A program made the position numbers and the translations under genes. The notes under the pieces were generated by a model. It was not told where the DNA came from. It was given only the letters and a program-made list of their open reading frames with translations, and searched no databases. Below are positions 46,523 through 54,068 of a DNA stretch of 64,000 bases, piece after piece. Positions within the stretch are counted from its first letter, which is position 1; each line of letters opens with the position of its first letter. Origin of the DNA: Kribbella sp. VKM Ac-2569 (GTDB taxonomy: Bacteria > Actinomycetota > Actinomycetes > Propionibacteriales > Kribbellaceae); NCBI RefSeq assembly GCF_004216905.1, contig NZ_SGXJ01000005.1, positions 124,001 to 188,000 on the forward strand, in the 5' to 3' direction.

Positions 46523-47949
46523 GTGAGCTGCGCCGGATCCGTGATGAGCTGACCGTTGACGTGGAAGTTCTGGAACGTCAGCTCGGTGTCCTGGATCGAG
46601 CTCGCGGCATCGATGCTGGTATATGTGCAGTCGATCACGCGGAAGTCCTGGATCGGCGACCGAGGGTACCCGAAGATCGAGAACGCGTTCCGGGCGTGAC
46701 CGACGTTGACGTTGCGCAGCTCGACGTTCCGCACCCGCGGTGTCAGCGGGCCGACGTCGCCCTCGCTGCGGTAGAAGTTGCAGGACACGACTTCCTTGGT
46801 GAGGTTCGAGATGTCGAGGTCGCGCAGGTAGATGTTCTCGGCGAAACCGCCGCGGACCGAGTTCGTCTTGATGTACAGGCCGAAGTACAGGTTCGGGCTG
46901 CCGATCGTGCAGTTGCGGACGAACACGTTGCGGACACCGCCGGTCATCTCGCTGCCGATCGTGATCGCGCCGTACCGGATGTTCAGCGTGCAGTTCTCGA
47001 TCAGGATGTTCTCCGACGGCACGTTCACGCGCAGACCGTCGGCGCCGCGGCCGGACTTGATCGCGATGCAGTCGTCGCCGCAGTTGAACGTGCAGTCGTG
47101 GATGTGGACGTACTGCGAGCTCTCCGGGTTGACGCCGTCGTTGTTCGGGCCGCGGCTGTCGATGTGGAGGCCGCGCACGGTGATGTTGCGCGACAGCACC
47201 GGGTGCACCTCCCAGAACGGCGAACGCAGGATCGTGACGCCCTCGATCAGCACGTTGCGGCAGGACTGGGTCTCGATGAACGCGGCGCGCAGGTGGTGGC
47301 CGGCGCCGAACACGCGGTCCTCGACCGGTACGCCGTCCGCCGCCATCTGCTGCAGCGCCTGGGCGTCGGGGCCGGACGGGGTGACCCAGGACCACCAGTT
47401 GTCCCAGGTCGCGCCGCCGTCGAGGGTGCCGTTGCCGGTGACGGCGATGTTCTCGCAGTTGCGGGCGTAGATGAGCGGCGAGTAGTTCATGCACTCGGCG
47501 CCCTCGAAGCGGGTCAGTACGACCGGGAGGTACTGCGCCGGGTCGGTGCTGAAGAGCAGCGTGGCGCCGTCGGAGACGTGCAGGTTGACGTTGGACTTCA
47601 GGTGGATCGCACCGGTCAGGAAGGTGCCGGCGGGTACGACGACGCGTCCGCCGCCGGAGCGGTGACAGGCGTCGATGGCCTTCGCGATCGCGTCCGTGGC
47701 GAGGGTCGTGCCGTCGGCAATCGCCCCGAAGGTGGTGATCGAGAAGTCGCGGGCGGGGAACTGCGGTGGACGGGTGATACGCAGGATCTCACCGACGTAC
47801 CCCCAGCCCGGGCCGGGATCAGAGGCGGCCGCCACCTCGCCCGCGGTGGTTGCCTCCGCCGGGGCGGCGCCGGTGGCGAGGCCTGCGGTTGACGCCGCTG
47901 CTGCTGCGGCGCTCATGCGGAGGAAGTTCTTACGGCTCAAGTTGTCCAT
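46519..47949 (-). CDS. GH28 hydrolase, exported, second gene of GH28 operon
   Basis: This is a 476-residue beta-helix enzyme with an N-terminal export signal. SRKNFLRM is an Arg-Lys variant of the twin-arginine motif, followed by a long Ala-rich hydrophobic stretch. Active-site landmarks are PNNDG, CGDDC and YIKTN, with RYGAI in place of GHG. It is about half identical by eye to the 45248 product, so the pair arose by duplication, with one copy losing or gaining the signal. RBS AAGGAG is well placed, 10 bp after the preceding gene. Confidence 0.87.
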   Translation of the reverse strand: MDNLSRKNFLRMSAAAAAASTAGLATGAAPAEATTAGEVAAASDPGPGWGYVGEILRITRPPQFPARDFSITTFGAIADGTTLATDAIAKAIDACHRSGGGRVVVPAGTFLTGAIHLKSNVNLHVSDGATLLFSTDPAQYLPVVLTRFEGAECMNYSPLIYARNCENIAVTGNGTLDGGATWDNWWSWVTPSGPDAQALQQMAADGVPVEDRVFGAGHHLRAAFIETQSCRNVLIEGVTILRSPFWEVHPVLSRNITVRGLHIDSRGPNNDGVNPESSQYVHIHDCTFNCGDDCIAIKSGRGADGLRVNVPSENILIENCTLNIRYGAITIGSEMTGGVRNVFVRNCTIGSPNLYFGLYIKTNSVRGGFAENIYLRDLDISNLTKEVVSCNFYRSEGDVGPLTPRVRNVELRNVNVGHARNAFSIFGYPRSPIQDFRVIDCTYTSIDAASSIQDTELTFQNFHVNGQLITDPAQLT

Positions 47950-47959
47950 GGGGGCTCCT

Positions 47960-49360
47960 TCAGTTGTCGACGCGGGCGCCGTTGATCCAGACCTGGTCCA
48001 GGCGCAGTCCCTCGACGTTCTCGATCACGTTGTCCTCGGTGATCGCGTCGAAGCGGCACTGGTGCAGCTGGATGTCGCGTAGCGGGTCGTCGGTGAGGCC
48101 GAGCAGGTTCAGGGCACGCGGCGCGGACGCCACGGTGAGCTGGCTGATCGTGATGCCGTGCACGTCCGGCGGGTACGCCCCGGTCGTCACGTTCGCGTAG
48201 TTGAGCACGATCTCGATCGCCGAGTCGGCGGCCTGCCCGACCGTCACCCGGCGTACGTCGATGTTCGTGATCGTCCCGCCGCGGGCCGGGTTGCTCTTGA
48301 TCCGGATCGCGCGCTCGAGGTGCGGGCTGCTCATCCGGCAGTCGCGGACGAAGATGTCCATCACGCCGCCGCTGGTCTCGCTGCCGGCCGTCACGCCGCC
48401 GTTCCCGTCAGCCATCTCGCAGTTCCGGACGACGGCGTACCGGGCCGGTACGTTCACCCGCCGGCCGTCGGCGTCCTTGCCGGACTTGAACGCGATGCAG
48501 TCGTCACCGGTGGAGATCGTGCAGTTCTCGATCAGTACGTCGGTGCACGACTCCGGGTCGATGCCGTCGTTGTTCGGTCCGTCCGGGCTGTCGACGGTGA
48601 CGCCGCGGATCGTGACGTTGCGGCAGAGCACCGGGTGGATGTTCCAAATCGGCGAGTCCTTGACCGTGATGCCGTCGAGCAGCACGTTCTCGCAGCGGTT
48701 GAACTGCAGCAGGTTCGGCCGGAGATTGTGACCCGCGCCGAACACCCGCTCCTCGACCGGAACGCCCGCCGCGGCCATCTGGATCAGCAGCGTCTTGTCC
48801 GGTCCCTCGTTCGGCGGCGGTCCGCCGGTCCAGTCCCACCAGTGCGTCGCGTCGGCGCGTCCGTCGAGCACGCCCTGACCGGTGACCGCGATGTCGCGCT
48901 GACCGTACGCGTATACGAAGGCGGAGTAGTTGTAGCACTCCGTCCCCTCGTAGCGCGTTGCGACGACCGGGAGGTACGCCGCCGGGTCCTGGCTGAACGC
49001 CAGTCGCGCACCGGCCTCCAGGTGCAGGTCGACGCGGCTGAGCAGGTGTACGGCGCCGGTCCGGTAGTCACCCGCCGGTACGACGACGTGTCCGCCGCCG
49101 CGCCGGTGACAGGTCTCGATCGCCGCGCGGAGTGCCGCCGTACAGTCGGTCGCATCGTCACCGACGGCGCCGAAGTCGGTCACGTCGTACCAGCGGTCCG
49201 GGAAGCGCGGCGGGCAGATCCGTTGCAGGATCGCGACCACTTGCGCGTCCGGTGCGGTTTCGGCGGCGGCCGGGGCGGTACCGCCGCCGAGCAGGGATCC
49301 ACCGGCGAGAGCAGCTCCACCGGCGAGCAGGACAGTACGGCGACTAACGGGGGCGGTCAT
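47960..49360 (-). CDS. GH28 hydrolase, Tat-exported, first gene of GH28 operon
   Basis: This is a 466-residue beta-helix enzyme. A Tat signal (SRRTVLLAGG, residues 6-15) is cleaved near APAAA. Landmarks are PNNDG, GDDC and RIKSN; the His motif is GNGGV, so the His is absent here too. The start ATG 49360 follows GGAG by 6 bp, and the longer upstream frame would run through the operator. The operator ends 15 bp from the ATG. It probably attacks rhamnogalacturonan or homogalacturonan outside the cell. Confidence 0.87.
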   Translation of the reverse strand: MTAPVSRRTVLLAGGAALAGGSLLGGGTAPAAAETAPDAQVVAILQRICPPRFPDRWYDVTDFGAVGDDATDCTAALRAAIETCHRRGGGHVVVPAGDYRTGAVHLLSRVDLHLEAGARLAFSQDPAAYLPVVATRYEGTECYNYSAFVYAYGQRDIAVTGQGVLDGRADATHWWDWTGGPPPNEGPDKTLLIQMAAAGVPVEERVFGAGHNLRPNLLQFNRCENVLLDGITVKDSPIWNIHPVLCRNVTIRGVTVDSPDGPNNDGIDPESCTDVLIENCTISTGDDCIAFKSGKDADGRRVNVPARYAVVRNCEMADGNGGVTAGSETSGGVMDIFVRDCRMSSPHLERAIRIKSNPARGGTITNIDVRRVTVGQAADSAIEIVLNYANVTTGAYPPDVHGITISQLTVASAPRALNLLGLTDDPLRDIQLHQCRFDAITEDNVIENVEGLRLDQVWINGARVDN

Positions 49361-49375
49361 CCGCGGCTCCTTGAG

Positions 49376-49422
49376 TGCAAACGATTGCAACCGATCGTGC
49401 CTGTCGCGCGTTGGACTGTCAA
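49376..49422 (-). promoter_or_regulatory. promoter and type-1 operator of the GH28 operon
   Basis: On the minus strand a perfect TTGACA (49422-49417) is followed after 17 bp by CACGAT (49399-49394). Four bases further on lies TGCAATCGTTTGCA (49389-49376), the type-1 operator, covering the likely transcription start. This is a textbook repressible layout and the best-formed promoter in the window. Confidence 0.7.
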
Positions 49423-49444
49423 CGGGTGGCTGTGGACAAAGACT

Positions 49445-49490
49445 TTGACCGCCCCGAAATCTCTTGGATACTTGCGGGCAAAGCTTTACC
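49445..49490 (+). promoter_or_regulatory. promoter and type-2 operator of the divergent GH28 gene
   Basis: TTGACC (49445-49450), a 16-bp spacer and GATACT (49467-49472) are followed 4 bp later by GGCAAAGCTTTACC (49477-49490), a 13/14 match to the operator at 35737. The RBS GAGGAAGG follows at 49503. The back-to-back promoters in this gap carry different operator types. Confidence 0.65.
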
Positions 49491-49520
49491 TCATCCGTCC
49501 CTGAGGAAGGTTCTCCGCCC

Positions 49521-50906
49521 ATGCGCCCCACTCGTCGTCAGCTGCTAGGTGTCTCACTCGGAGGAGTGGTTGCTGCAGGCATCGGACTGCCCGCGGCCGC
49601 CGCTGATCAGGAGGCTCTCGTCAGATCGCGGATCCGGCCGCCGCGGTTCCGGGACGCCTGGTTCCCGATCACGGCGTACGGCGCGACGCCCGACGACGCG
49701 ACAGCCGGGATCGCCGCGGCGATCTCCGCCTGCCATCACGCCGGCGGCGGGCATGTCGCCGTACCGCCGGGGGTGTGGCAGACCGGTGCGATCAACCTGC
49801 TGAGTCACGTCGACCTGCACCTGGAGGAAGGCGCGACGCTGCGGTTCAGCACCGACCCGGCGGCGTACCTTCCCGTCGTGCGGACCCGTTGGCAGAGCGT
49901 CGAGGTGTACAACTACTCGTCGCTGATCCGCGCCGAGAGGCAGACCGACATCGGCATCACGGGTAAGGGCACGCTCGATGGCGCCGGCGACAACGAGCAC
50001 TGGTGGTACCTGATCGGCAGCGGTCAGTACGGCTGGCACACGGGCCTGCCGAACCAGCGCGCTGACTGGGGCGAGCTGGAGCGGATGAACAATGAGCAGG
50101 TCCCGGTCGAGCAGCGTGTCTTCGGCGCGGGGCACTACCTCCGTCCGAGCTTCATCCAGCCGTTCCGGTGTACGAACGTGCTGATCGAGGGCGTGACCGT
50201 CAAGGACTCGCCGATGTGGACGATCCATCCGCTCGAGTGCCGCAACGTGACTGTCCGGGGCGTCACGGTCAGCAACCTCGGCCCGAACGGCGACGGCTGC
50301 AATCCGGAGTCCTGCACCGACGTACTGATCCGCGACTGCACGTTCGCGACCCACGACGACTGCATCGCGATCAAGTCCGGCCGGGACTCCGACGGCCGCC
50401 GGCTCGGGCTGCCGTCGCGAGGGATCATCGTGGAGGACTGCACGTTTCTCAGCGGTGGCGCCGCGGTCGCTGTCGGTAGTGAGATGAGCGGCGGCGTCGA
50501 GGACGTGTTCGTACGCCGTCTGTACGCGCCGGCCGATCCGGCCGCGGACGAGGCGTACCTGCAATGGCTGCTCTGCGTGAAGTCGACCTCGACCCGCGGT
50601 GGCTATGTGCACAATGTCGATGTCCGCGACGTGGATTCGCGGGCCTGGATGTATCGTCCTTTGGAGGTTACTTTCAGCTACCAGGGAGGTGGCGACCAGT
50701 CGCTGTTCCCGGACGTGCGCGACATCCGCTTCGACCGGGTCCGGGTGGCCCGCGCCGAGCGGGCGTACCGCATCGTGGGAGCGGAGACGAAGCACATCAC
50801 CTCGGTGGCGATCACCGACAGCCGGTTCGACGAGGTCGCGGCGGAAGCTGTCGTACAGTACGCCGACGACGTGACGATCCGGAACGTGCGGATCGGCCAG
50901 ACGTAA
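49521..50906 (+). CDS. GH28-family protein, Tat-exported, active site diverged
   Basis: This is a 461-residue beta-helix protein with a Tat signal (TRRQLLGVS, residues 4-12; cleavage after AAAA). It is the most diverged of the five GH28 paralogues: PNGDG replaces PNND, HDDC replaces GDDC, the GHG site reads GGAAV and RIK reads CVKST. Two conserved Asp remain (DD of HDDC), so some activity is possible, but specificity must differ. It may act on a substituted backbone or be a binding protein. Controlled by a type-2 operator, unlike the GH28 operon it faces. A LacI gene follows 27 bp downstream. Confidence 0.83.
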   Translation: MRPTRRQLLGVSLGGVVAAGIGLPAAAADQEALVRSRIRPPRFRDAWFPITAYGATPDDATAGIAAAISACHHAGGGHVAVPPGVWQTGAINLLSHVDLHLEEGATLRFSTDPAAYLPVVRTRWQSVEVYNYSSLIRAERQTDIGITGKGTLDGAGDNEHWWYLIGSGQYGWHTGLPNQRADWGELERMNNEQVPVEQRVFGAGHYLRPSFIQPFRCTNVLIEGVTVKDSPMWTIHPLECRNVTVRGVTVSNLGPNGDGCNPESCTDVLIRDCTFATHDDCIAIKSGRDSDGRRLGLPSRGIIVEDCTFLSGGAAVAVGSEMSGGVEDVFVRRLYAPADPAADEAYLQWLLCVKSTSTRGGYVHNVDVRDVDSRAWMYRPLEVTFSYQGGGDQSLFPDVRDIRFDRVRVARAERAYRIVGAETKHITSVAITDSRFDEVAAEAVVQYADDVTIRNVRIGQT

Positions 50907-50933
50907 AGGGATCACAGGGCTGAGGGGAAGACA

Positions 50934-51941
50934 GTGGCGGAACGGGTTCGGTTGATCGACGTCGCACGCGAGGCCGGCACCTCGGTCTCGACGGTGTCGC
51001 GGGCGCTGAACGGTTCGGACCTGATCTCGCCCGAGGTGGTCGCACATGTGCGCGCGGTGGCCGGCCAGCTGGGGTATCGCGCCGACAAGCGGGCGCAGGA
51101 GTTCAAGCTCGGCCGCCCGCTGACGGTCGGCGTGACGGTGCCGGACCTGACGAACCCGTTCTTCTCCGAGGTCCTTAAGGGCCTCAACGCCGCCGCCCGC
51201 GCCGGCGGGTACCGGCTGCTGATCGGCGAGAGCAGTGAGGACCCGGCCGAGGAGCTGCGACTCGTTGACGAGCTCGTCGACTACTCCGGCGCGTTGGTGC
51301 TCTGCAGTTCGCGACTGACGCGGGCCGGCCTGGAGAAGGCGCTGGCGCAACCGGTGCCCGTGGTCTGCATCAACCGCACCGTGAAGAACGCCGGCGTGGT
51401 CGCCATCGACTACCGCGCGGCCTCGCGATTGCTGCTCGAGCATCTCACTGGTCTCGGCCATCGCCGGGTGCTTTATGTCGGCGGTCCGGCCACCTCGTGG
51501 TCCGACGGGGAGCGCCGTCGGACGTTGCGTCGTACGGCGCGTGCACTTGATGTGACTTTGGACGAGGTCGACGGGGGCTGGTCCGGCAACCACGGGTACG
51601 ACGCGGGTCCGACCGTGCTGCACAGCCGGGCGACCGCGGTGATCACGTTCAACGACCTGGTCGGGATCGGCCTGCTCAGCTGGATGTACGACAACGGCGT
51701 CGAGGTGCCGTCCGAGCTGTCGGTCGCGTCGTACGACGACATTCCGATCGCGGCGTACTCGCGGCCGCCGTTGACCTCGTTGCGCAACGAGCGGGCCAAG
51801 CTGGGCGAACTGGCCTGGGAGCAGCTGACGAAGAGGCTCGGCGGCGCCGACTGGCCCGCGCCGGACCTGCTCACACCGGAGCTCGTGGTGCGTGCCAGCA
51901 CCGGCCCGGCTCGGCGGCGGGCCCGGATCCGGGCGAGCTGA
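50934..51941 (+). CDS. LacI-family transcriptional regulator (second)
   Basis: This is a 335-residue repressor with helix-turn-helix at residues about 6-30 (RLIDVAREAGTS, VSTVSRALNG) and a full effector domain (VGVTVPDLTNPFFSEVLKGL). The recognition helix differs from that of the first LacI protein (VS against TA at the positions that choose bases), so the two should read different operators. It lies just before a type-1 operator (51993) and its targets, which makes it the favoured type-1 regulator. The GTG start has GAGGGGAAG upstream. It is probably co-transcribed with the 49521 gene, which is under the type-2 operator; if so, one regulon sets the level of the other's repressor. Confidence 0.88.
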   Translation: MAERVRLIDVAREAGTSVSTVSRALNGSDLISPEVVAHVRAVAGQLGYRADKRAQEFKLGRPLTVGVTVPDLTNPFFSEVLKGLNAAARAGGYRLLIGESSEDPAEELRLVDELVDYSGALVLCSSRLTRAGLEKALAQPVPVVCINRTVKNAGVVAIDYRAASRLLLEHLTGLGHRRVLYVGGPATSWSDGERRRTLRRTARALDVTLDEVDGGWSGNHGYDAGPTVLHSRATAVITFNDLVGIGLLSWMYDNGVEVPSELSVASYDDIPIAAYSRPPLTSLRNERAKLGELAWEQLTKRLGGADWPAPDLLTPELVVRASTGPARRRARIRAS

Positions 51942-51991
51942 GGCCCTGCGCGCCAACTCGTCGCGTTTGGCCTCTGCGCGCAATTGCCTTT

Positions 51992-52031
51992 GTGCAAACG
52001 ATTGCACGAGTGTCGTTGCGTCGGTTAGCGT
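51992..52031 (+). promoter_or_regulatory. promoter and type-1 operator of the GH42-GH2 operon
   Basis: The operator GTGCAAACGATTGCAC (51992-52007) contains the likely -35 TTGCAC (52002-52007). After 18 bp comes TAGCGT (52026-52031), a good actinobacterial -10, and the GH42 ATG follows 7 bp later. This indicates a leaderless mRNA, which explains the missing RBS. Repressor binding would block the -35. Confidence 0.6.
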
Positions 52032-52037
52032 TGGCGC

Positions 52038-54068
52038 ATGCTGCCGCCACATGTCGTGCTGGGGACGGCCTACTACCCGGAGTACCTGCCGCGCTCGCTC
52101 GGTGATCGGGTCCCGACCGACCTGGACCTGATGGTTGCGGCCGGCATCACCGCCATCCGTGTCGGTGAGTCGGTCTGGTCGACCTGGGAACCACGGGACG
52201 GCGTCTTCGACCTCGAATGGATCCGCCCGGTACTCGACGATGCTCGCGACCGCGAGATCGGCGTGATCCTCGGTACGCCGACGTACGCCGTACCGCCGTG
52301 GCTGCAACGCGCGCACCCGGAGATCGCGGCCGAGCGGCACACCGGCGTACCGGTGCCGTGGGGGATCCGGCAGGAGATCGACTACGGGCAGCCCGCGTTC
52401 CTGTTCCATGCGGAGCGGATGGTGCGGCGGATCGTGGAGCGGTATCGCGATCATCCGGCGGTGATCGGGTACCAGGTCGACAACGAGCCCGGTGTTCTGC
52501 TGGCCCACAACTCGGCCGCGTTCTCGGACTTTGTGGCTCGACTGCGTCGGACGTACGGCGAGGTCGAGGCGCTGAACGAGGCGTGGGGGTTGACGTACTG
52601 GTCCCATCGGTTGAGCGACTGGTCCGAGTTGTGGCGGCCGGACGGGAACAGCACGCCGTCGTACGACCTGGCCTGGCGGCGCTTCCAGGCGGCGCGGACT
52701 TCTGAGTTCATCGGGTGGCAGGCCTCGTTGCTGCGGGGGTTGCGGCGGCCGGGGCAATTCGTGACGACGTGTCTCGCGTACGACCGGCCGGCGGTGGCCG
52801 ACGTACCGCTGACGTCGCAGCTGGACGTTGCGGCGGGCAACATTTATGTCGACGTCCAGGACGGGTTGGCGCGGCCTGGGGATCCGTCGCGGGTGGAGCC
52901 TGGGTGGATCGGGCGGAGTGTTGCCGAACTGTTCCTGGCCGCGGATCGGGTCTACGGGTCGCGCGGGGAGCCGTTCCTGGTCACCGAGACGAACGCGACG
53001 TCGATCGGCGGCTCGCACCAGAACCGGCCGCCGTACGACGGGCAGCTCCGGCAGCTCGCATGGGCGATGGTGTCGCGGGGTGCACGGATGGTCGAGTACT
53101 GGCACTGGCACTCGATCCATCACGGGGCGGAGACGTTCTGGGGCGGGATTCTCGGGCACGGGTTGGAGCCAGGTCGGGTATACCGCGAGATCGCTGCGAT
53201 CGGAGCCGAGTTGGCGGCGGCCGGGTCGTCGGTGGTGGATCTGACGCCTGATGTGGACGTCGCGGTGCTGTGGTCGAACGAGAGCGACTGGGCGATGCAG
53301 TGCCAGCCGCCGTTGGCGACGCGGGGCGGTATACCGGACAAGGCGTCGTACCGGACGATCGTGGAGGCCTTCTACACGGGGATTCTGGATGCCGGGTTGC
53401 GGCCCGGGGTCGTTCCGGTCGAGCGGCTCGAGGCTGCGTTGGCGGCTCCGGTGGTTGTTGCTGCTGGGCTTTACGTCGCGTCGGACGCTGTGCTGGATCG
53501 GTTGGTCTCGTACGCGCGGGACGGCGGGCATCTGATCGTCGGGCCACGGACCGGGTATGCGGATCTGGAGGCTCGCCCGCGCGCTGAGGTTGCGCCGCCG
53601 CGGTTGCGGGAGGCGGCCGGAATGGCATACCAGGAGTTCGAGAACCTGGAGTCGGCGATGCCGGTGAGCGGGTTGGACGGGCATGCCACACGGTGGGCGG
53701 AGACGTTGCTCGTGGGCGATGCCGACGTACTGGCGTCGTACGAGCATCCGACTGGACGCCGGCCGATCGTCACTATCAAGCGGTTCGGTGCTGGGCGGGT
53801 GACGTACGTCGGGACGGTGCCGGATCGTGCTTTGGCTGCGGCGCTGTACGGGGAGTCGCGGTTGTGGGCTCCGTCGGTGACCGCGCTGTCGGCGGTGAAC
53901 GCGGCGGGGGAGCGACTGTGGTTCGTCCACAACTGGTCGGGGACGGCGGTGGTCGTCGAGCCGCCGATGGCTGTTGTGCCGCTCGTGCCCGTGGAGTCGG
54001 GGCAAGTCACGTTGGCGCGGGTTGAGTTGGGGCCGTGGGATGTTCGGGTGCTCAAGGAGGCGCAGTGA
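52038..54068 (+). CDS. GH42 beta-galactosidase
   Basis: This is a 676-residue cytoplasmic enzyme. TIM-barrel domain (about 1-390) starts GTAYYPEYL; acid/base is E150 in YQVDNEPG and nucleophile is E317 in LVTETNA. The trimerisation domain (about 395-600) and a short C-terminal beta domain follow. GH42 enzymes prefer beta-1,4/1,3-galacto-oligosaccharides, so this one suits galactan side chains of rhamnogalacturonan I. It is first in an operon with the second GH2 gene. The ATG at 52038 has no RBS but sits 7 bp from a -10 box, so it is likely leaderless. Confidence 0.93.
   Translation: MLPPHVVLGTAYYPEYLPRSLGDRVPTDLDLMVAAGITAIRVGESVWSTWEPRDGVFDLEWIRPVLDDARDREIGVILGTPTYAVPPWLQRAHPEIAAERHTGVPVPWGIRQEIDYGQPAFLFHAERMVRRIVERYRDHPAVIGYQVDNEPGVLLAHNSAAFSDFVARLRRTYGEVEALNEAWGLTYWSHRLSDWSELWRPDGNSTPSYDLAWRRFQAARTSEFIGWQASLLRGLRRPGQFVTTCLAYDRPAVADVPLTSQLDVAAGNIYVDVQDGLARPGDPSRVEPGWIGRSVAELFLAADRVYGSRGEPFLVTETNATSIGGSHQNRPPYDGQLRQLAWAMVSRGARMVEYWHWHSIHHGAETFWGGILGHGLEPGRVYREIAAIGAELAAAGSSVVDLTPDVDVAVLWSNESDWAMQCQPPLATRGGIPDKASYRTIVEAFYTGILDAGLRPGVVPVERLEAALAAPVVVAAGLYVASDAVLDRLVSYARDGGHLIVGPRTGYADLEARPRAEVAPPRLREAAGMAYQEFENLESAMPVSGLDGHATRWAETLLVGDADVLASYEHPTGRRPIVTIKRFGAGRVTYVGTVPDRALAAALYGESRLWAPSVTALSAVNAAGERLWFVHNWSGTAVVVEPPMAVVPLVPVESGQVTLARVELGPWDVRVLKEAQ

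Noticed and set aside
49554..54005. A 1483-codon open frame on the minus strand
   Set aside because: It is antisense to GH28, LacI and GH42 genes that have clear motifs. Its translation is Arg/Pro/His-rich without family traits, as expected from high-G+C third positions.
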